Part shown: in pieces, positions 12,130 through 21,787 of the stretch
Numbering within the stretch: the stretch's first letter is position 1
How the letters are laid out: each line of letters opens with the position of its first letter
Assembly: GCF_041435495.1 (NCBI RefSeq)
Contig: NZ_CP108644.1
Location: 3,209,501-3,273,500 of the forward strand
Direction: 5' to 3'
Source: Streptomyces sp. NBC_01116
GTDB taxonomy: Bacteria > Actinomycetota > Actinomycetes > Streptomycetales > Streptomycetaceae
Length of the DNA: 64,000 bases
Notes under the pieces: generated by a model
What the model was told of the DNA's origin: nothing
The model's input: only the letters and a program-made list of their open reading frames with translations
Databases searched by the model: none
Position numbers and translations under genes: made by a program

Positions 12130-13092
12130 ATGTCACCCCGGCTCGACGAAGCGCGTACCCACAACGCGCCGTCGGCATGTCCTCAGGGACCGACCGATTC
12201 CGACTCCCCCGCCGCGAGCGCCGTTCCCGGCCCGCGCACCAGCATCACCAGCACCACCTCAGACTTCTCCGGCGCGGCCGGCGAGGGACTCGAAGGACTT
12301 CCCGAGATCCCGCCCTACGCCGAAGTGGGCGCTCTGGACGCCAGGGCCCTGTCGAAGACGCTCTTCGAGCGGCTGGAGTGCCTCGAAGAGGGCACCCGCG
12401 AGTACAGCTACGTCCGCAACACCCTCGTCGAGCTCAACCTCGCGCTCGTCAAGTTCGCCGCCTCCCGGTTCCGCTCCCGCAGCGAGCCGATGGAGGACAT
12501 CGTCCAGGTCGGCACCATCGGCCTGATCAAGGCGATCGACCGGTTCGAGCTGAGCCGCGGCGTGGAGTTCCCCACGTTCGCGATGCCGACGATCGTCGGC
12601 GAGATCAAGCGCTTCTTCCGTGACACCAGCTGGTCCGTGCGCGTGCCGCGCCGGCTCCAGGAGCTGCGGCTCGACCTGGCGAAGGCCGGCGACGAGCTGT
12701 CCCAGCAGCTGGACCGCGCGCCCACCGTGGCGGAGCTGGCCGAGCGCCTCGGCATCACCCCGGAAGAGGTCGTCGAGGGCATGTCCGCGAGCAACGCGTA
12801 CACCGCGAGCTCGCTGGACGCCAAGCCCGAGGAGGACGACAGCGAGGGCGCCCTCGCGGACCGCATCGGCTACGAGGACCACGGTCTCGAAGGCATCGAG
12901 TACGTGGAGTCGCTGAAGCCGCTGATCGCCGCGCTGCCGTCCAGGGACCGGATGATCCTCTCGCTCCGCTTCGTCAGCAACATGACGCAGTCGGAGATCG
13001 GCGAGGAGCTGAACATCTCGCAGATGCACGTGTCCCGGCTGCTCTCCAGGACGCTGGCCAAGCTCCGCAAGGGTCTGACCCTGGAGGAGTGA
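12130..13092 (+). CDS. sigI: SigB/SigF-family stress sigma factor
   Basis: A 320-residue group 3 sigma factor. An acidic, Ser/Thr-rich N-terminus (1-60) is followed by region 2 (EDIVQVGTIGLIKAIDRFE, then VEFPTFAMPTIVGEIKRFF), region 3 (VPRRLQELRLDLAKA) and region 4 (MTQSEIGEELNISQMHVSRLL). It directs RNA polymerase to stress or osmotic promoters under control of the adjacent anti-sigma and antagonist genes. ATG 12130 is preceded by GGAGGAG at the right distance; starts further upstream lie in the promoter. By gene order it is SigI, from memory. Confidence 0.88.
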   Translation: MSPRLDEARTHNAPSACPQGPTDSDSPAASAVPGPRTSITSTTSDFSGAAGEGLEGLPEIPPYAEVGALDARALSKTLFERLECLEEGTREYSYVRNTLVELNLALVKFAASRFRSRSEPMEDIVQVGTIGLIKAIDRFELSRGVEFPTFAMPTIVGEIKRFFRDTSWSVRVPRRLQELRLDLAKAGDELSQQLDRAPTVAELAERLGITPEEVVEGMSASNAYTASSLDAKPEEDDSEGALADRIGYEDHGLEGIEYVESLKPLIAALPSRDRMILSLRFVSNMTQSEIGEELNISQMHVSRLLSRTLAKLRKGLTLEE

Positions 13093-13192
13093 CCCCGACG
13101 CGGCCCACTGTCCCGCCAAGGGACTCCACGGGCCCCCGCTACGGGGCTCACCGGGTCCCGCCACGGGGCTCCACGGGACGTTCGAGCTGCAC

Positions 13193-13236
13193 CGCGGAAG
13201 GACCCGCCCCGGATGCCGGGAGCGGGTCCTTCCGCG
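13193..13236 (+). terminator. 15-bp hairpin terminator after the sigma factor
   Basis: The arms 13193-13207 and 13222-13236 (CGCGGAAGGACCCGC and its complement) flank a 14-base loop. It is about 100 bases after the sigma gene stop. Before it lie degenerate CCACGGGGCT repeats (13110-13180). Confidence 0.85.
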
Positions 13237-13329
13237 TGTGGGGGGTGCGCCGGCGCCGGATCGGCTACTCATCCACTCTGAGTACGCCACCGGAGGCGTC
13301 CGGTGACCGTCGGCTCATAGCGTTCGATC

Positions 13330-13995
13330 ATGAACGCGCCCCGGCCCCGGCTCCGTCCCCGGCCCCGCCCCTGGTACCGCACGGCCCCCCGTAGGCGTCT
13401 CCTCCGCCGTCCGCTGCCTCCCGGGCCCCGCGCCGCCCGCGCCCTCGTCGCCCTCCGCGCGGCGCTCGTCGCGGTGGTGGTGGTCACTGCCCTCGCCTGG
13501 CTGTGGAACGGGACGCCGTATCCGAGGACCGACCCCGACCGCGTCGCCGTCCGGCTCAAGGGTCTGGCCCAACGCGCTTACGACGAGGCCGCGTTGCCCG
13601 GCAGACCCGAGGTGGGTGCCGTCCGCGTGGAGACGGGCGCCTGCTCCTACCGAGGACTGCGGAGCGTGGCCCATATCGACCGGGGCCGCCCCGACGTCGG
13701 GAGTTTCGACCTCGACTGGCGGGTGACGGGGGTCCCGGAGGACGTGGCCCGGTCCGGCCTGCACCGTACGCGCACACGGCTGGAACGCGAGGGCTGGACC
13801 CGCGTCGAGACCCACGTCGACAGGCCCGGCTTCCGCTTCCGGAACCCGGACAACGAGGACCTCGTGGACGGGCACTGGTCCCGGGAGACGGAAACGTACG
13901 TCGTCAGCGCCTACGCGGGGTGCGGGAAACTCCCCGACGGCTTCGACGAGTACGAATGGGCGGAGGCCGACTGGGCCCCGGCTCCGACCCGCTGA
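13330..13995 (+). CDS. unknown single-pass membrane protein
   Basis: A 221-residue protein with an Arg/Pro-rich cytoplasmic N-terminus (1-42), one membrane helix (about 43-60, LVAVVVVTALAWLW) and an external domain of about 160 residues. The external domain has two cysteines (GACSYRGL and AGCGKLPD) that could pair. It ends acidic and Trp-rich. I do not recognise the family. It lies 8 bases from the convergent hutI stop. Low-complexity codons at the start make the initiation site uncertain; another in-frame start could be used. Confidence 0.7.
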   Translation: MNAPRPRLRPRPRPWYRTAPRRRLLRRPLPPGPRAARALVALRAALVAVVVVTALAWLWNGTPYPRTDPDRVAVRLKGLAQRAYDEAALPGRPEVGAVRVETGACSYRGLRSVAHIDRGRPDVGSFDLDWRVTGVPEDVARSGLHRTRTRLEREGWTRVETHVDRPGFRFRNPDNEDLVDGHWSRETETYVVSAYAGCGKLPDGFDEYEWAEADWAPAPTR

Positions 13996-14003
13996 CCCGC
14001 CCG

Positions 14004-15176
14004 TCACACCACCCGCTGCCCGCTCCGCCAGACCGCGCTGACCAGCGGGACGCCCGGGCGGTAGGCGAGGTGGACGTGGCTCGGGGCGTCGAGGAGGACC
14101 AGGTCGGCGCGGGCGCCGGGGGTGATCCGTCCGATGTCCGTACGGCGCAGAGCGGCGGCCCCGCCCGCGGTGGCCGACCAGATCGCCTCGTCCGGGGTCA
14201 TCCCCATGTCGCGCACGGCCAGCGCGACGCAGAACGGCACGGACGAGGTGAACGACGAGCCGGGGTTGCAGTCCGTGGAGAGCGCGACGGTGGCCCCCGC
14301 GTCGAGGAGGCGGCGGGCGTCGGGCCAGGTGGCGCGGGTGGAGAACTCCGCACCCGGGAGCAGCGTGGCCACCGTGTCGCCCTGGCCGAGGGCGTCGACG
14401 TCCGCGTCGGTGAGGTGGGTGCAGTGGTCGGCCGAGGCCGCGTCGAGCTCGACGGCGAGCTGGACGCCGGGGCCGTACGTCAGCTGGTTGGCGTGGATCC
14501 GGGGGTGCAGGCCCTTGGCGCGGCCCGCCGTGAGGATGGCGCGGGCCTGGTCGCCGTCGAAGGCGCCCTGCTCGCAGAACACGTCGATCCAGCGGGCGTG
14601 CGGGGCGCAGGCCTCCAGCATCGGCCCGGTGACCAGGTCGACGTACCCGGCGGGGTCGTCGGCGTAGTCGGGGGACACGATGTGGGCGCCGAGGTAGGTG
14701 ACCTCGTCGGTGTGGCGGGCCGCGACGCGCAGGGCGCGGGCCTCGTCCTCGACGGTGAGACCGTAGCCGGACTTGGTCTCGAAGGTGGTGGTGCCCTGGC
14801 GCAGGGCCTCGGCGAGGTAGCGGGCGACGTTGGCGGAGAGCTCCTCGTCGGAGGCGGCACGGGTGGCGGCGACGGTGGTGCGGATGCCGCCGGCGCGGTA
14901 GGGCTGCCCGGACATGCGGGCGTTGAACTCCTGGGTGCGGTCGCCCGCGAAGACCAGGTGGGAGTGGGAGTCGACGAAGCCCGGGATCACCGCGCGGCCG
15001 GCCGCGTCGAGGACGTTGTCAGTGGCGGGTGCTTTGCTGGATTCACCGGTCCAGACGATGCGGTCGCCGTCGATGACGACGGCCGCGTCCTGGATCAGGC
15101 CCAGGGGGGTCCCGTTGCCGAGGGAGGGGTCATTGGTGACCAGGCTGGCGATGTGGGTGACGGCGGTGGTCGTCAT
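14004..15176 (-). CDS. hutI: imidazolonepropionase
   Basis: HutI hydrolyses imidazolone-5-propionate to N-formimino-L-glutamate, the third step of histidine breakdown. This 390-residue amidohydrolase has the metal-binding [14 protein letters not shown] (about 68-81), the substrate loop [24 protein letters not shown] and [11 protein letters not shown]. It is the last gene of a hut operon read from hutU. ATG 15176 has AAGGAG 12 bases upstream. Confidence 0.95.
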   Translation of the reverse strand: MTTTAVTHIASLVTNDPSLGNGTPLGLIQDAAVVIDGDRIVWTGESSKAPATDNVLDAAGRAVIPGFVDSHSHLVFAGDRTQEFNARMSGQPYRAGGIRTTVAATRAASDEELSANVARYLAEALRQGTTTFETKSGYGLTVEDEARALRVAARHTDEVTYLGAHIVSPDYADDPAGYVDLVTGPMLEACAPHARWIDVFCEQGAFDGDQARAILTAGRAKGLHPRIHANQLTYGPGVQLAVELDAASADHCTHLTDADVDALGQGDTVATLLPGAEFSTRATWPDARRLLDAGATVALSTDCNPGSSFTSSVPFCVALAVRDMGMTPDEAIWSATAGGAAALRRTDIGRITPGARADLVLLDAPSHVHLAYRPGVPLVSAVWRSGQRVV

Positions 15177-15199
15177 CTGGAGAGTGTTCTCCTTGCGTT

Positions 15200-15301
15200 C
15201 CGGGGGGTCCGGTTCTGCGGGCGGGGTCCGGTCCGTGGCTTCGGGCGGGATCCGGTCCGGGGTCTCGGGTTTGTCCGGGAGCTCGGGCGGGTCCGGGGTC
15301 A
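15200..15301. repeat. degenerate GGGCGGGTCCGG repeats between hutI and hutF
   Basis: About four units of roughly 18-25 bp, each built on (G)CGGGCGGG(A)TCCGG, fill the gap between hutF and hutI. They end inside the hutF stop codon. Confidence 0.65.
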
Positions 15302-16666
15302 GTGGTGCAGGGCGGCCACGGCCTCGGCGAGCGCCCGGGGCACGTCCTCGATCCGGGTGTGACGGCCGTCCCGGACGATGTGCCGGCCTGCCACGACCGT
15401 GTGCCGCACATCAGCGGCGGAGGCGGCGAATACGGCGGTCTCCGCTGCCAGTCGGGGCACCGGTCCGGCCGTCCTGACGGAGTCCAGGGCGACGGTGGTC
15501 AGATCGGCGGGCGCTCCCGGCTCCAGCACGCCCGCGTCGGGGCGGCCGAGTGCGGCGTGCCCGTCGGCGGAGGCGGCCCGGAGCAGGGCGGCGGCCGTCC
15601 AGTGGCCCCGGATGTGGGTGCGCAGCCGCTCGTTGAGCTCCATCGCGCGCGCCTCCTCGAAGAGGTCGATCACGGCGTGGCTGTCGCTGCCCAGCGAGAG
15701 CGGCGAGCCCTCCTTCTGGAGGGCGGCGGCGGGGCCGATGCCGTCGGCCAGGTCGCGTTCGGTGGTGGGGCACATGCAGGTGCCGGTGGCCGAGGAGCCG
15801 AGCAGCTCGATGTCCGCCTCGGTCAGGTGCGTGTTGTGGATGCCGGTGGTGCGCGGGCCGAGGACCCCGTGGTCGGCCAGCAGCCGGGTGGGGGTGCGGC
15901 CGTGGGCGGCCTGGCAGGCGTCGTTCTCCGCGGTCTGCTCGGAGAGGTGGACGTGGAGCGGGGCGTTCCGCTCCTCCGCCCACCGCGCGACGGTGGCCAG
16001 CTGTCCGGCCGGGACCGCCCGGACGGAGTGGACGGCCGCGCCGATGAGGGTGTGGTCGTCGCCCTTGAGGAGGGAGGCGCGCTCCGCCCAGGCCTCGGCG
16101 GTGGTGTCGGAGAAGCGCAGCTGGTGCCGGGTGGGCTTCTCGCCGAATCCGGCGGCGAGATAGGCGGTGTCCAGCAGGGTGATCCGGATCCCGGCCTCGG
16201 CGGCGGCCGCGATCAGCGCTTCGCCCATGGCGTTCGGGTTGGCGTACGGGGTGCCGCCGGGGGCGTGGTGGAGATAGTGGAATTCGCCGACGGCGGTGAT
16301 CCCGGCCAGGGCCATCTCGGCGTACGTGGCGCGGGCCAAGTCGAAGTAGGTGTCCGGGGTGAGCCGGGAGGCCGTCCGGTACATCAGCTCGCGCCAGGTC
16401 CAGAAGGTGCCCGAGCCGACCTGGACGGTGGCGCGCAGGGCCCGGTGGAAGGCGTGGGAGTGGGTGTTGGCGAGGCCGGGGACGGTCAGACCGCGCAGCG
16501 CTGTCGCGCCGGGAGGCGGTGTCTCGACCCCGGTCCTGATTCCGGCGACGCGGCCGTCCGCGACGTCCAGGGTGACGCCCGGCTCGACGTGGGTGCCGAG
16601 CCAGGCGTGGTCCATCCAGTAGGTCGCGGTGACGGGTGCGCCCGTCGTCCGCTGTGTCAGCTGCAC
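15299..16666 (-). CDS. hutF: formimidoylglutamate deiminase
   Basis: HutF deaminates N-formimino-L-glutamate to N-formyl-L-glutamate and ammonia. The 455-residue amidohydrolase has metal site [16 protein letters not shown] (about 66-81), [12 protein letters not shown], and metal Asp in [12 protein letters not shown]. This commits the organism to the five-step formylglutamate branch of the pathway. GTG 16666 overlaps the end of the upstream M20 gene by 10 bases and has GGAAGG upstream. The stop lies in a tandem repeat. Confidence 0.93.
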   Translation of the reverse strand: MQLTQRTTGAPVTATYWMDHAWLGTHVEPGVTLDVADGRVAGIRTGVETPPPGATALRGLTVPGLANTHSHAFHRALRATVQVGSGTFWTWRELMYRTASRLTPDTYFDLARATYAEMALAGITAVGEFHYLHHAPGGTPYANPNAMGEALIAAAAEAGIRITLLDTAYLAAGFGEKPTRHQLRFSDTTAEAWAERASLLKGDDHTLIGAAVHSVRAVPAGQLATVARWAEERNAPLHVHLSEQTAENDACQAAHGRTPTRLLADHGVLGPRTTGIHNTHLTEADIELLGSSATGTCMCPTTERDLADGIGPAAALQKEGSPLSLGSDSHAVIDLFEEARAMELNERLRTHIRGHWTAAALLRAASADGHAALGRPDAGVLEPGAPADLTTVALDSVRTAGPVPRLAAETAVFAASAADVRHTVVAGRHIVRDGRHTRIEDVPRALAEAVAALHH

Positions 16667-18012
16667 GCGAGACCTTCCAGTACGTCGGCGAGCGCCCCGA
16701 CCCCGGCCGTGCAGTCGTCCTCGGTGGCGTGCTCGGCGGGTGAGTGCGAGATGCCGGTGGGGTTGCGTACGAAGAGCATGGCGGTGGGCGCCGAGGCGGA
16801 CAAAATACCCGCATCGTGGCCCGCGCCGGTGCCGAGGACGGGCAGGGGACGCCCCGTGTCGCCGCTCGTCTCCAGGATCTTGCCGAGCTCGTCGCGCAGG
16901 GCGTGCTCGAACGCGACGACGGGCGTGAACGACTCGCGGACGACGTCGAGGTCGATCCCGGCCCGCTCGGCGTACTCCCTGGCGGCCCGCTCGATTCCGG
17001 TGACGACGGCGTCCAGGGTGGCCTGGTCGGCGGCGCGGGAGTCGAGCCAGCCGCGGACGAGGGAGGGGATGGCGTTGACGCCGTTGGGCTCGACCGCGAT
17101 CTTGCCGAAGGTGGCGAGCGCGCCGGTCAGTTCGGCTTCGCGGCGGGCTGCGAGGACGGTCTCGGCGTACGTGAGCATCGGGTCGCGGCGGTCGGCGAGG
17201 CGGGTGGTGCCCGCGTGGTTGGCCTCGCCCCGGAAGTCGAACCGCCAGCGGCCGTGCGGCCAGATGGCGGAGGCGATGCCGACGGGGTCGCCGGTCAGGT
17301 CGAGGGCGCGGCCCTGCTCGACGTGGAGTTCGACGAACGCGCCGATCCGGGCGAGGCGTTCCGGATCGGGTCCGATGGTCCCGGGGTCGTATCCGGCGGC
17401 TTCCATGGCGGCGGGCAGGGTGGTCCCGTCCCCGTCGCGCAGCCGGTGGGCGTCGGCGACGGCGAGCTGTCCGGCGGCGAGCCGGGACCCGACGCAGGCC
17501 AGGCCGAAGCGGGCGCCCTCCTCGTCACCGAAGTTGGTGATCGCCAGCGGCCGGGTGAACTCCACTCCCCTGCGGTGGAGTTCATCGAGCGCGGCGAAGG
17601 AGGACACCACGCCGAGCGGGCCGTCGAAGGCGCCGCCGTCCGGGACGGAGTCCAGGTGGGACCCGGTGACGACGGCGTCCCCGGCCAGGGGGTCGCCGAG
17701 CCAGGCCCACTGGTTGCCGTTCCGGTCGGTCTCGTACGCGAGACCGCGCGCCTCGGCCTGTGCGCGGAACCAGGCCCGGCAGTCGAGGTCCGCCGGTGAC
17801 CAGGCGTAGCGCCGGTAGCCGCCGCTGTCGGCGTGGCGCCCGACGGGGGCCAGCTCCCGCCACATCGAGAGGAAGGAGTCGCCCGCGCGCCACCGCTCCC
17901 GGGCGCCGGGAGAGGCGACGGGCTCGCCCCCGGGCCTGCCGGGGGTGGTCCCGGGCGTACCGGGAGTGGTCCCGGACCTGCCGGGGGTGGTCCCGGGTGT
18001 GCCGGACGGCAT
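16657..18012 (-). CDS. M20-family amidohydrolase (allantoate/N-carbamoyl-amino-acid type)
   Basis: A 451-residue zinc-dependent amidohydrolase of the hydantoinase/carbamoylase group. Visible hallmarks are VTGSHLDSVPDGGAFDG (metal-binding His and Asp, about 110-125), GDEEGARFG (catalytic Glu), ELHVEQGRALD and GAGHDAG. It is usually called allantoate amidohydrolase, but it sits inside the hut operon between hutU and hutF, with no N-formylglutamate deformylase (HutG) nearby. It may therefore act on N-formylglutamate, which is inference. The first 30 residues (GTTPG-type repeats) come from a 21-bp repeat, so the functional start may be downstream. ATG 18012 shares one base with the hutU stop (TGATG). 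Confidence 0.85.
   Translation of the reverse strand: MPSGTPGTTPGRSGTTPGTPGTTPGRPGGEPVASPGARERWRAGDSFLSMWRELAPVGRHADSGGYRRYAWSPADLDCRAWFRAQAEARGLAYETDRNGNQWAWLGDPLAGDAVVTGSHLDSVPDGGAFDGPLGVVSSFAALDELHRRGVEFTRPLAITNFGDEEGARFGLACVGSRLAAGQLAVADAHRLRDGDGTTLPAAMEAAGYDPGTIGPDPERLARIGAFVELHVEQGRALDLTGDPVGIASAIWPHGRWRFDFRGEANHAGTTRLADRRDPMLTYAETVLAARREAELTGALATFGKIAVEPNGVNAIPSLVRGWLDSRAADQATLDAVVTGIERAAREYAERAGIDLDVVRESFTPVVAFEHALRDELGKILETSGDTGRPLPVLGTGAGHDAGILSASAPTAMLFVRNPTGISHSPAEHATEDDCTAGVGALADVLEGLACS
17939..18001 (-). repeat. 21-bp in-frame tandem repeat, 3 copies
   Basis: Three 21-base units (starts 17939, 17960, 17981) built on CCGGGGGTGGTCCCGG encode seven-residue GTTPG-type repeats at the N-terminus of the M20 hydrolase. 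They lie just downstream of the hutU stop. Confidence 0.75.
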
Positions 18013-19670
18013 CAGTTGCCCTCCGTCATGGGGACGCGTACGCCCTGGTCGGCGGCGACGTTCTCGGCGATGTCGTAGCCGGCGTCCACGTGGCGGATGA
18101 CGCCCATGCCCGGGTCGTTCGTCAGCACGCGGCGGATCTTCTCGCCCGCGAGCTTCGTGCCGTCCGCGACGGAGACCTGGCCCGCGTGGATGGAGCGGCC
18201 CATGCCGACGCCGCCGCCGTGGTGGAGGGAGACCCAGGAGGCGCCGGAGGCGACGTTGACCATGGCGTTGAGCAGCGGCCAGTCGGCGATGGCGTCGGAG
18301 CCGTCGAGCATGGCCTCGGTCTCGCGGTACGGGGAGGCGACCGAGCCGCAGTCCAGGTGGTCGCGGCCGATGGCCAGCGGGGCGGCCAGTTCGCCGCTCG
18401 CGACCATGTCGTTGAAGCGCTCGCCGGCCTTGTCGCGCTCGCCGTAGCCGAGCCAGCAGATGCGGGCGGGCAGGCCCTGGAAGTGGACGCGCTCGCCGGC
18501 CATCCTGATCCAGCGGTGCAGCGACTCGTTCTCCGGGAACAGCTCCAGCATCGCCTGGTCGGTCTTGTGGATGTCGGACGCCTCGCCGGAGAGCGCGGCC
18601 CAGCGGAAGGGGCCCTTGCCCTCGCAGAAGAGGGGGCGGATGTAGGCGGGGACGAAGCCGGGGAAGTCGAAGGCGCGGTCGTACCCGGCGAGCTGGGCCT
18701 CGCCGCGGATGGAGTTGCCGTAGTCGAAGACCTCGGCACCGGCGTCCATGAAGCCGACCATGGCCTCGACGTGGCGGGCCATCGACTCGCGGGCGCGCCG
18801 GGTGAAGTCGGCGGGCTTGTCGGCGGCGAGGTCGGCCATGTCGTCGAAGTCGACGCCGAGCGGCAGGTAGGCCAGCGGGTCGTGGGCGCTGGTCTGGTCG
18901 GTGACGATGTCGATGGGCGCGCTCTCGGCGAGCATCCGGGGCAGCAGTTCGGCGGCGTTGCCGAGGAGGCCGATGGAGAGCGGGCGGCGGGCGTCACGGG
19001 CCTCGACGGCGAGCTGGAGGGCGTGCTCCAGGTTGTCGGCCCGCACGTCCAGGAAGCGGTGCTCGATCCGGCGCTCGATGGCGCGCGGGTCGCAGTCGAT
19101 ACAGATGGCGACGCCGTCGTTCATGGTCACGGCGAGCGGCTGGGCGCCGCCCATGCCGCCGAGTCCGGCGGTCAGGGTGATCGTCCCGGCCAGCGTCCCG
19201 CCGAACTTCTTCGCGGCGACGGCGGCGAAGGTCTCGTAGGTGCCCTGGAGGATGCCCTGGGTGCCGATGTAGATCCAGGACCCGGCGGTCATCTGGCCGT
19301 ACATGGTGAGTCCGAGCGCCTCCAGGCGGCGGAACTCCTCCCAGTTGGCCCAGTCACCGACCAGGTTGGAGTTGGCGATGAGCACGCGCGGCGCCCACTC
19401 GTGGGTCTGCATGACGCCGACCGGCCGCCCGGACTGGACGAGCATCGTCTCGTCCTGCTTGAGCGTCTGCAGGGTGCGGACCATCGCGTCGAACGAGCGC
19501 CAGTCGCGGGCGGCCTTCCCGGTGCCGCCGTAGACGACGAGCTTGTCGGGGTGCTCGGCGACCTCGGGATCGAGGTTGTTCTGCAGCATCCGCAGGGCGG
19601 CTTCCTGCTGCCATCCCAGGGCGGTCAGTGCGCTGCCGCGCGGTGCCCGTACGGGGCGGGGTCCTGACAT
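18012..19670 (-). CDS. hutU: urocanate hydratase
   Basis: HutU adds water to urocanate to give imidazolone propionate, using bound NAD+ as an electrophile. The 552-residue protein has [10 protein letters not shown], the NAD-binding [13 protein letters not shown] (about 160-175), and the active-site cysteine in [15 protein letters not shown]. Length matches the family (about 555). ATG 19670 has GAGGAGG upstream; in-frame codons up to 19814 have no such support. First gene of the hut operon; hutH is not in the window. Confidence 0.96.
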   Translation of the reverse strand: MSGPRPVRAPRGSALTALGWQQEAALRMLQNNLDPEVAEHPDKLVVYGGTGKAARDWRSFDAMVRTLQTLKQDETMLVQSGRPVGVMQTHEWAPRVLIANSNLVGDWANWEEFRRLEALGLTMYGQMTAGSWIYIGTQGILQGTYETFAAVAAKKFGGTLAGTITLTAGLGGMGGAQPLAVTMNDGVAICIDCDPRAIERRIEHRFLDVRADNLEHALQLAVEARDARRPLSIGLLGNAAELLPRMLAESAPIDIVTDQTSAHDPLAYLPLGVDFDDMADLAADKPADFTRRARESMARHVEAMVGFMDAGAEVFDYGNSIRGEAQLAGYDRAFDFPGFVPAYIRPLFCEGKGPFRWAALSGEASDIHKTDQAMLELFPENESLHRWIRMAGERVHFQGLPARICWLGYGERDKAGERFNDMVASGELAAPLAIGRDHLDCGSVASPYRETEAMLDGSDAIADWPLLNAMVNVASGASWVSLHHGGGVGMGRSIHAGQVSVADGTKLAGEKIRRVLTNDPGMGVIRHVDAGYDIAENVAADQGVRVPMTEGN

Positions 19671-19816
19671 GGCGGTGCCTCCTCGCGACGGTGAAAATCT
19701 ATTCACATCCTGATGCTCTGAATAGTCGTAGTCAACAGGTGCGGTTCGCACCGCGGCCGGGAACAGGTTCTGCCAGGACGCCCCGCAGCCACGCGCAGGA
19801 CGAACCGGAGGCATTC
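19671..19816. promoter_or_regulatory. hutU/permease divergent promoter with inverted-repeat operator
   Basis: The perfect inverted repeat CTATTCA-N13-TGAATAG (19699-19705, 19719-19725) overlaps a candidate hutU promoter: TTGACT at 19735-19730, a 17-base spacer and CAGGAT at 19712-19707. The GGTGCG-GTT-CGCACC inverted repeat (19738-19752) lies toward the permease. The half site CTATTCA recurs at 25396-25402 upstream of the RpiR-type regulator gene, which makes that protein a candidate hut repressor. Confidence 0.65.
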
Positions 19817-21217
19817 ATGAGCACGGCCGGCACACCCGCGCCGACGGAACCCGGGGGCCACGGCGCCCAGGAGAATCCCGGAGGATCGCCGCCGCTCAAG
19901 CGCGCCCTCGGCACCAAGCTGCTGATCCTCTTCGTCGTCGGCGACATCCTGGGCACCGGCATCTACGCGACCACCGGGAACGTGGCGGGCAAGGTCGGCG
20001 GCGCGCTGTGGCTGCCGTTCGCGATCGGTTTCGCCGTCGCCCTGCTGACGGCGGCCTCGTACGTGGAACTCGTCGGCAAGTACCCGAAGGCGGCCGGGGC
20101 CGCGCTCTACACCCAGAAGGCGTTCAAGATCCCGTTCCTGACCTTCGTCGTCGCCTTCATGGTCATGTGCTCGGGCCTCTCCTCGGCCGGCGCGGCGGCG
20201 CGGGCGTTCAGCGGCGACTATCTGGGGGAGTTCACCGACGCGGTGCCGCCGACCCTGATCGCGATCCTGTTCGTGCTCGCCCTCGCCGCGATCAACCTCC
20301 GCGGGGTCGCCGAGTCGGTGAAGGCGAACGTCGTCCTGACCCTCGTGGAGGTCAGCGGACTCGCGGTGATCCTCGCGATCGGCGCGTACGCAGTGTTCAG
20401 CGGCGACGGCGCCCCCTCCCGGCTGACCCAGATCGAGACCGGCGGCACCGGGTACGCCCTGGTCACCGGGGTGCTCGGCGCCACCGCGCTGGGCTTCTTC
20501 GCCTTCGTCGGCTTCGAGGACTCGGTGAACATGGCCGAGGAGACCAAGAACCCCGGCCGCGCCTTCCCCCGCGCGATCTTCATCGGGGTGGGCATCACCG
20601 GCACCGTCTACGTCCTGGTCGCCCTGGTCTCCTCGCTCTTGGTCGACTCCCGCACCCTGGCGGGCTCCAGCGGCCCGCTGCTGGAGGTGGTGAAGGCCGG
20701 GGGCGTCGATTTCCCGCCGAAACTCTTCGCGCTGATCGCCCTGTTCGCCGTCACCAACTCGGCGCTGATCAACATCATGATGGCCTCGCGGCTCTGTTAC
20801 GGCATGGCCAACGAGCGCATCCTGCCGCCCGCGATGGGCAAGGTGCTGGCCGGCCGCCGCACCCCCTGGGTCGGGATCGTCTTCGTCTCCCTCCTGGCCA
20901 TCGGCCTGGTCTCCACCGGCGAGATCGAGGGGCTCGGCGACACCACCTCGTTCCTGCTGCTCTGCGTGTTCGCCGTCGTCAACATCGCCGTGCTGGTGCT
21001 CCGCAAGGACCGGGTGGACCACCGCCACTTCCGTACGCCCACGGCGCTTCCGGTGCTCGGCGCGATCACCTCGCTGATCCTGGCGAGCCCGCTCGCCGAC
21101 CGGGGCTCCGACGTGTACGTCCGGGCCGGGGTCCTGCTGCTGATCGGGATCGGGCTGTGGGTGGTCAACAAGGCGGTGATGACGGCCCGCGAGAAGTCGG
21201 GCGCCCAGGGCGCCTGA
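19817..21217 (+). CDS. APC-family amino acid permease
   Basis: A 466-residue membrane protein with about 12-13 hydrophobic segments and the APC signature near the start: GDILGTGIYATTGNVAGKVGG (helix 1, about residues 44-60). The segment FVGFEDSVNMAEETKNPGRAFPRAI (helix 6 region, about 235-260) is typical of cationic or neutral amino acid permeases. It is divergent from hutU with a shared operator, so histidine or urocanate is a plausible substrate, by context only. ATG 19817 has GGAGG upstream; the longer ORF from 19628 overlaps the operator. Confidence 0.88.
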   Translation: MSTAGTPAPTEPGGHGAQENPGGSPPLKRALGTKLLILFVVGDILGTGIYATTGNVAGKVGGALWLPFAIGFAVALLTAASYVELVGKYPKAAGAALYTQKAFKIPFLTFVVAFMVMCSGLSSAGAAARAFSGDYLGEFTDAVPPTLIAILFVLALAAINLRGVAESVKANVVLTLVEVSGLAVILAIGAYAVFSGDGAPSRLTQIETGGTGYALVTGVLGATALGFFAFVGFEDSVNMAEETKNPGRAFPRAIFIGVGITGTVYVLVALVSSLLVDSRTLAGSSGPLLEVVKAGGVDFPPKLFALIALFAVTNSALINIMMASRLCYGMANERILPPAMGKVLAGRRTPWVGIVFVSLLAIGLVSTGEIEGLGDTTSFLLLCVFAVVNIAVLVLRKDRVDHRHFRTPTALPVLGAITSLILASPLADRGSDVYVRAGVLLLIGIGLWVVNKAVMTAREKSGAQGA

Positions 21218-21373
21218 CGGGTCGGCGCCCGGGGCCCGCCGCCGGGTTCCGGCCGCTCCTTTACACCGCGGGCCGCATGTACCAAAGGAAAATGCCGGAA
21301 CCTCCACCTGCCGTGAGCACGATGCGTAGCCTCTGCGTTACAGCCGTACGCCACGTCGGGAGGGGAGATCCGC

Positions 21374-21787
21374 ATGCCCGGAATCGACGAGTGCCTGCTC
21401 GAAGTCATGAGGCTGCCCGGTGCCCGGGGGGCCTCGGTGGTCGACTGGACGAGCGGTCTCGCCCTCGGCACCATCGGGGAATCCCCCAACGGCGACCACG
21501 AGGCGACCGCCGCCGAGACGGCGGAGGTCGCCCGGATGACCGCCGAGCAGCCGGCCTTCGCCCACCTCGCCCCGGACGGCGGCGCACAGCATCCCGGACA
21601 GGCGCCGAGCACCCCCGTCGAGGACGTCATCGTCACCACCCTCGACGGATACCACATGCTCCGGTTCGTCGAGACGGACTTCGACAGCAGCGTCTTCCTG
21701 CATCTGTGGCTGGACCGCGCCGAGGGCAATCTCGCGCTCGCCCGGATGCGGCTCGGCGAGCTGGCCGAGCGCCTGGTGCTGGCATGA
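21374..21787 (+). CDS. roadblock/LC7-like protein (cluster gene 1)
   Basis: A 137-residue soluble protein. It is a paralogue of the last gene of the cluster (23239-23613), as shown by VVDWTSGLALGTI versus LVDYTSGMALGTL, EDVIVTTLDGYHMLRF versus EDILITLGTQYHLIRL, and similar C-terminal helices (GNLALARMRLGEL). The pattern fits a roadblock-type alpha/beta fold that binds small GTPases or forms dimers. ATG 21374 is preceded by GGAGGGGAG. Its stop overlaps the next start (ATGA). Function is unknown. Confidence 0.78.
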   Translation: MPGIDECLLEVMRLPGARGASVVDWTSGLALGTIGESPNGDHEATAAETAEVARMTAEQPAFAHLAPDGGAQHPGQAPSTPVEDVIVTTLDGYHMLRFVETDFDSSVFLHLWLDRAEGNLALARMRLGELAERLVLA

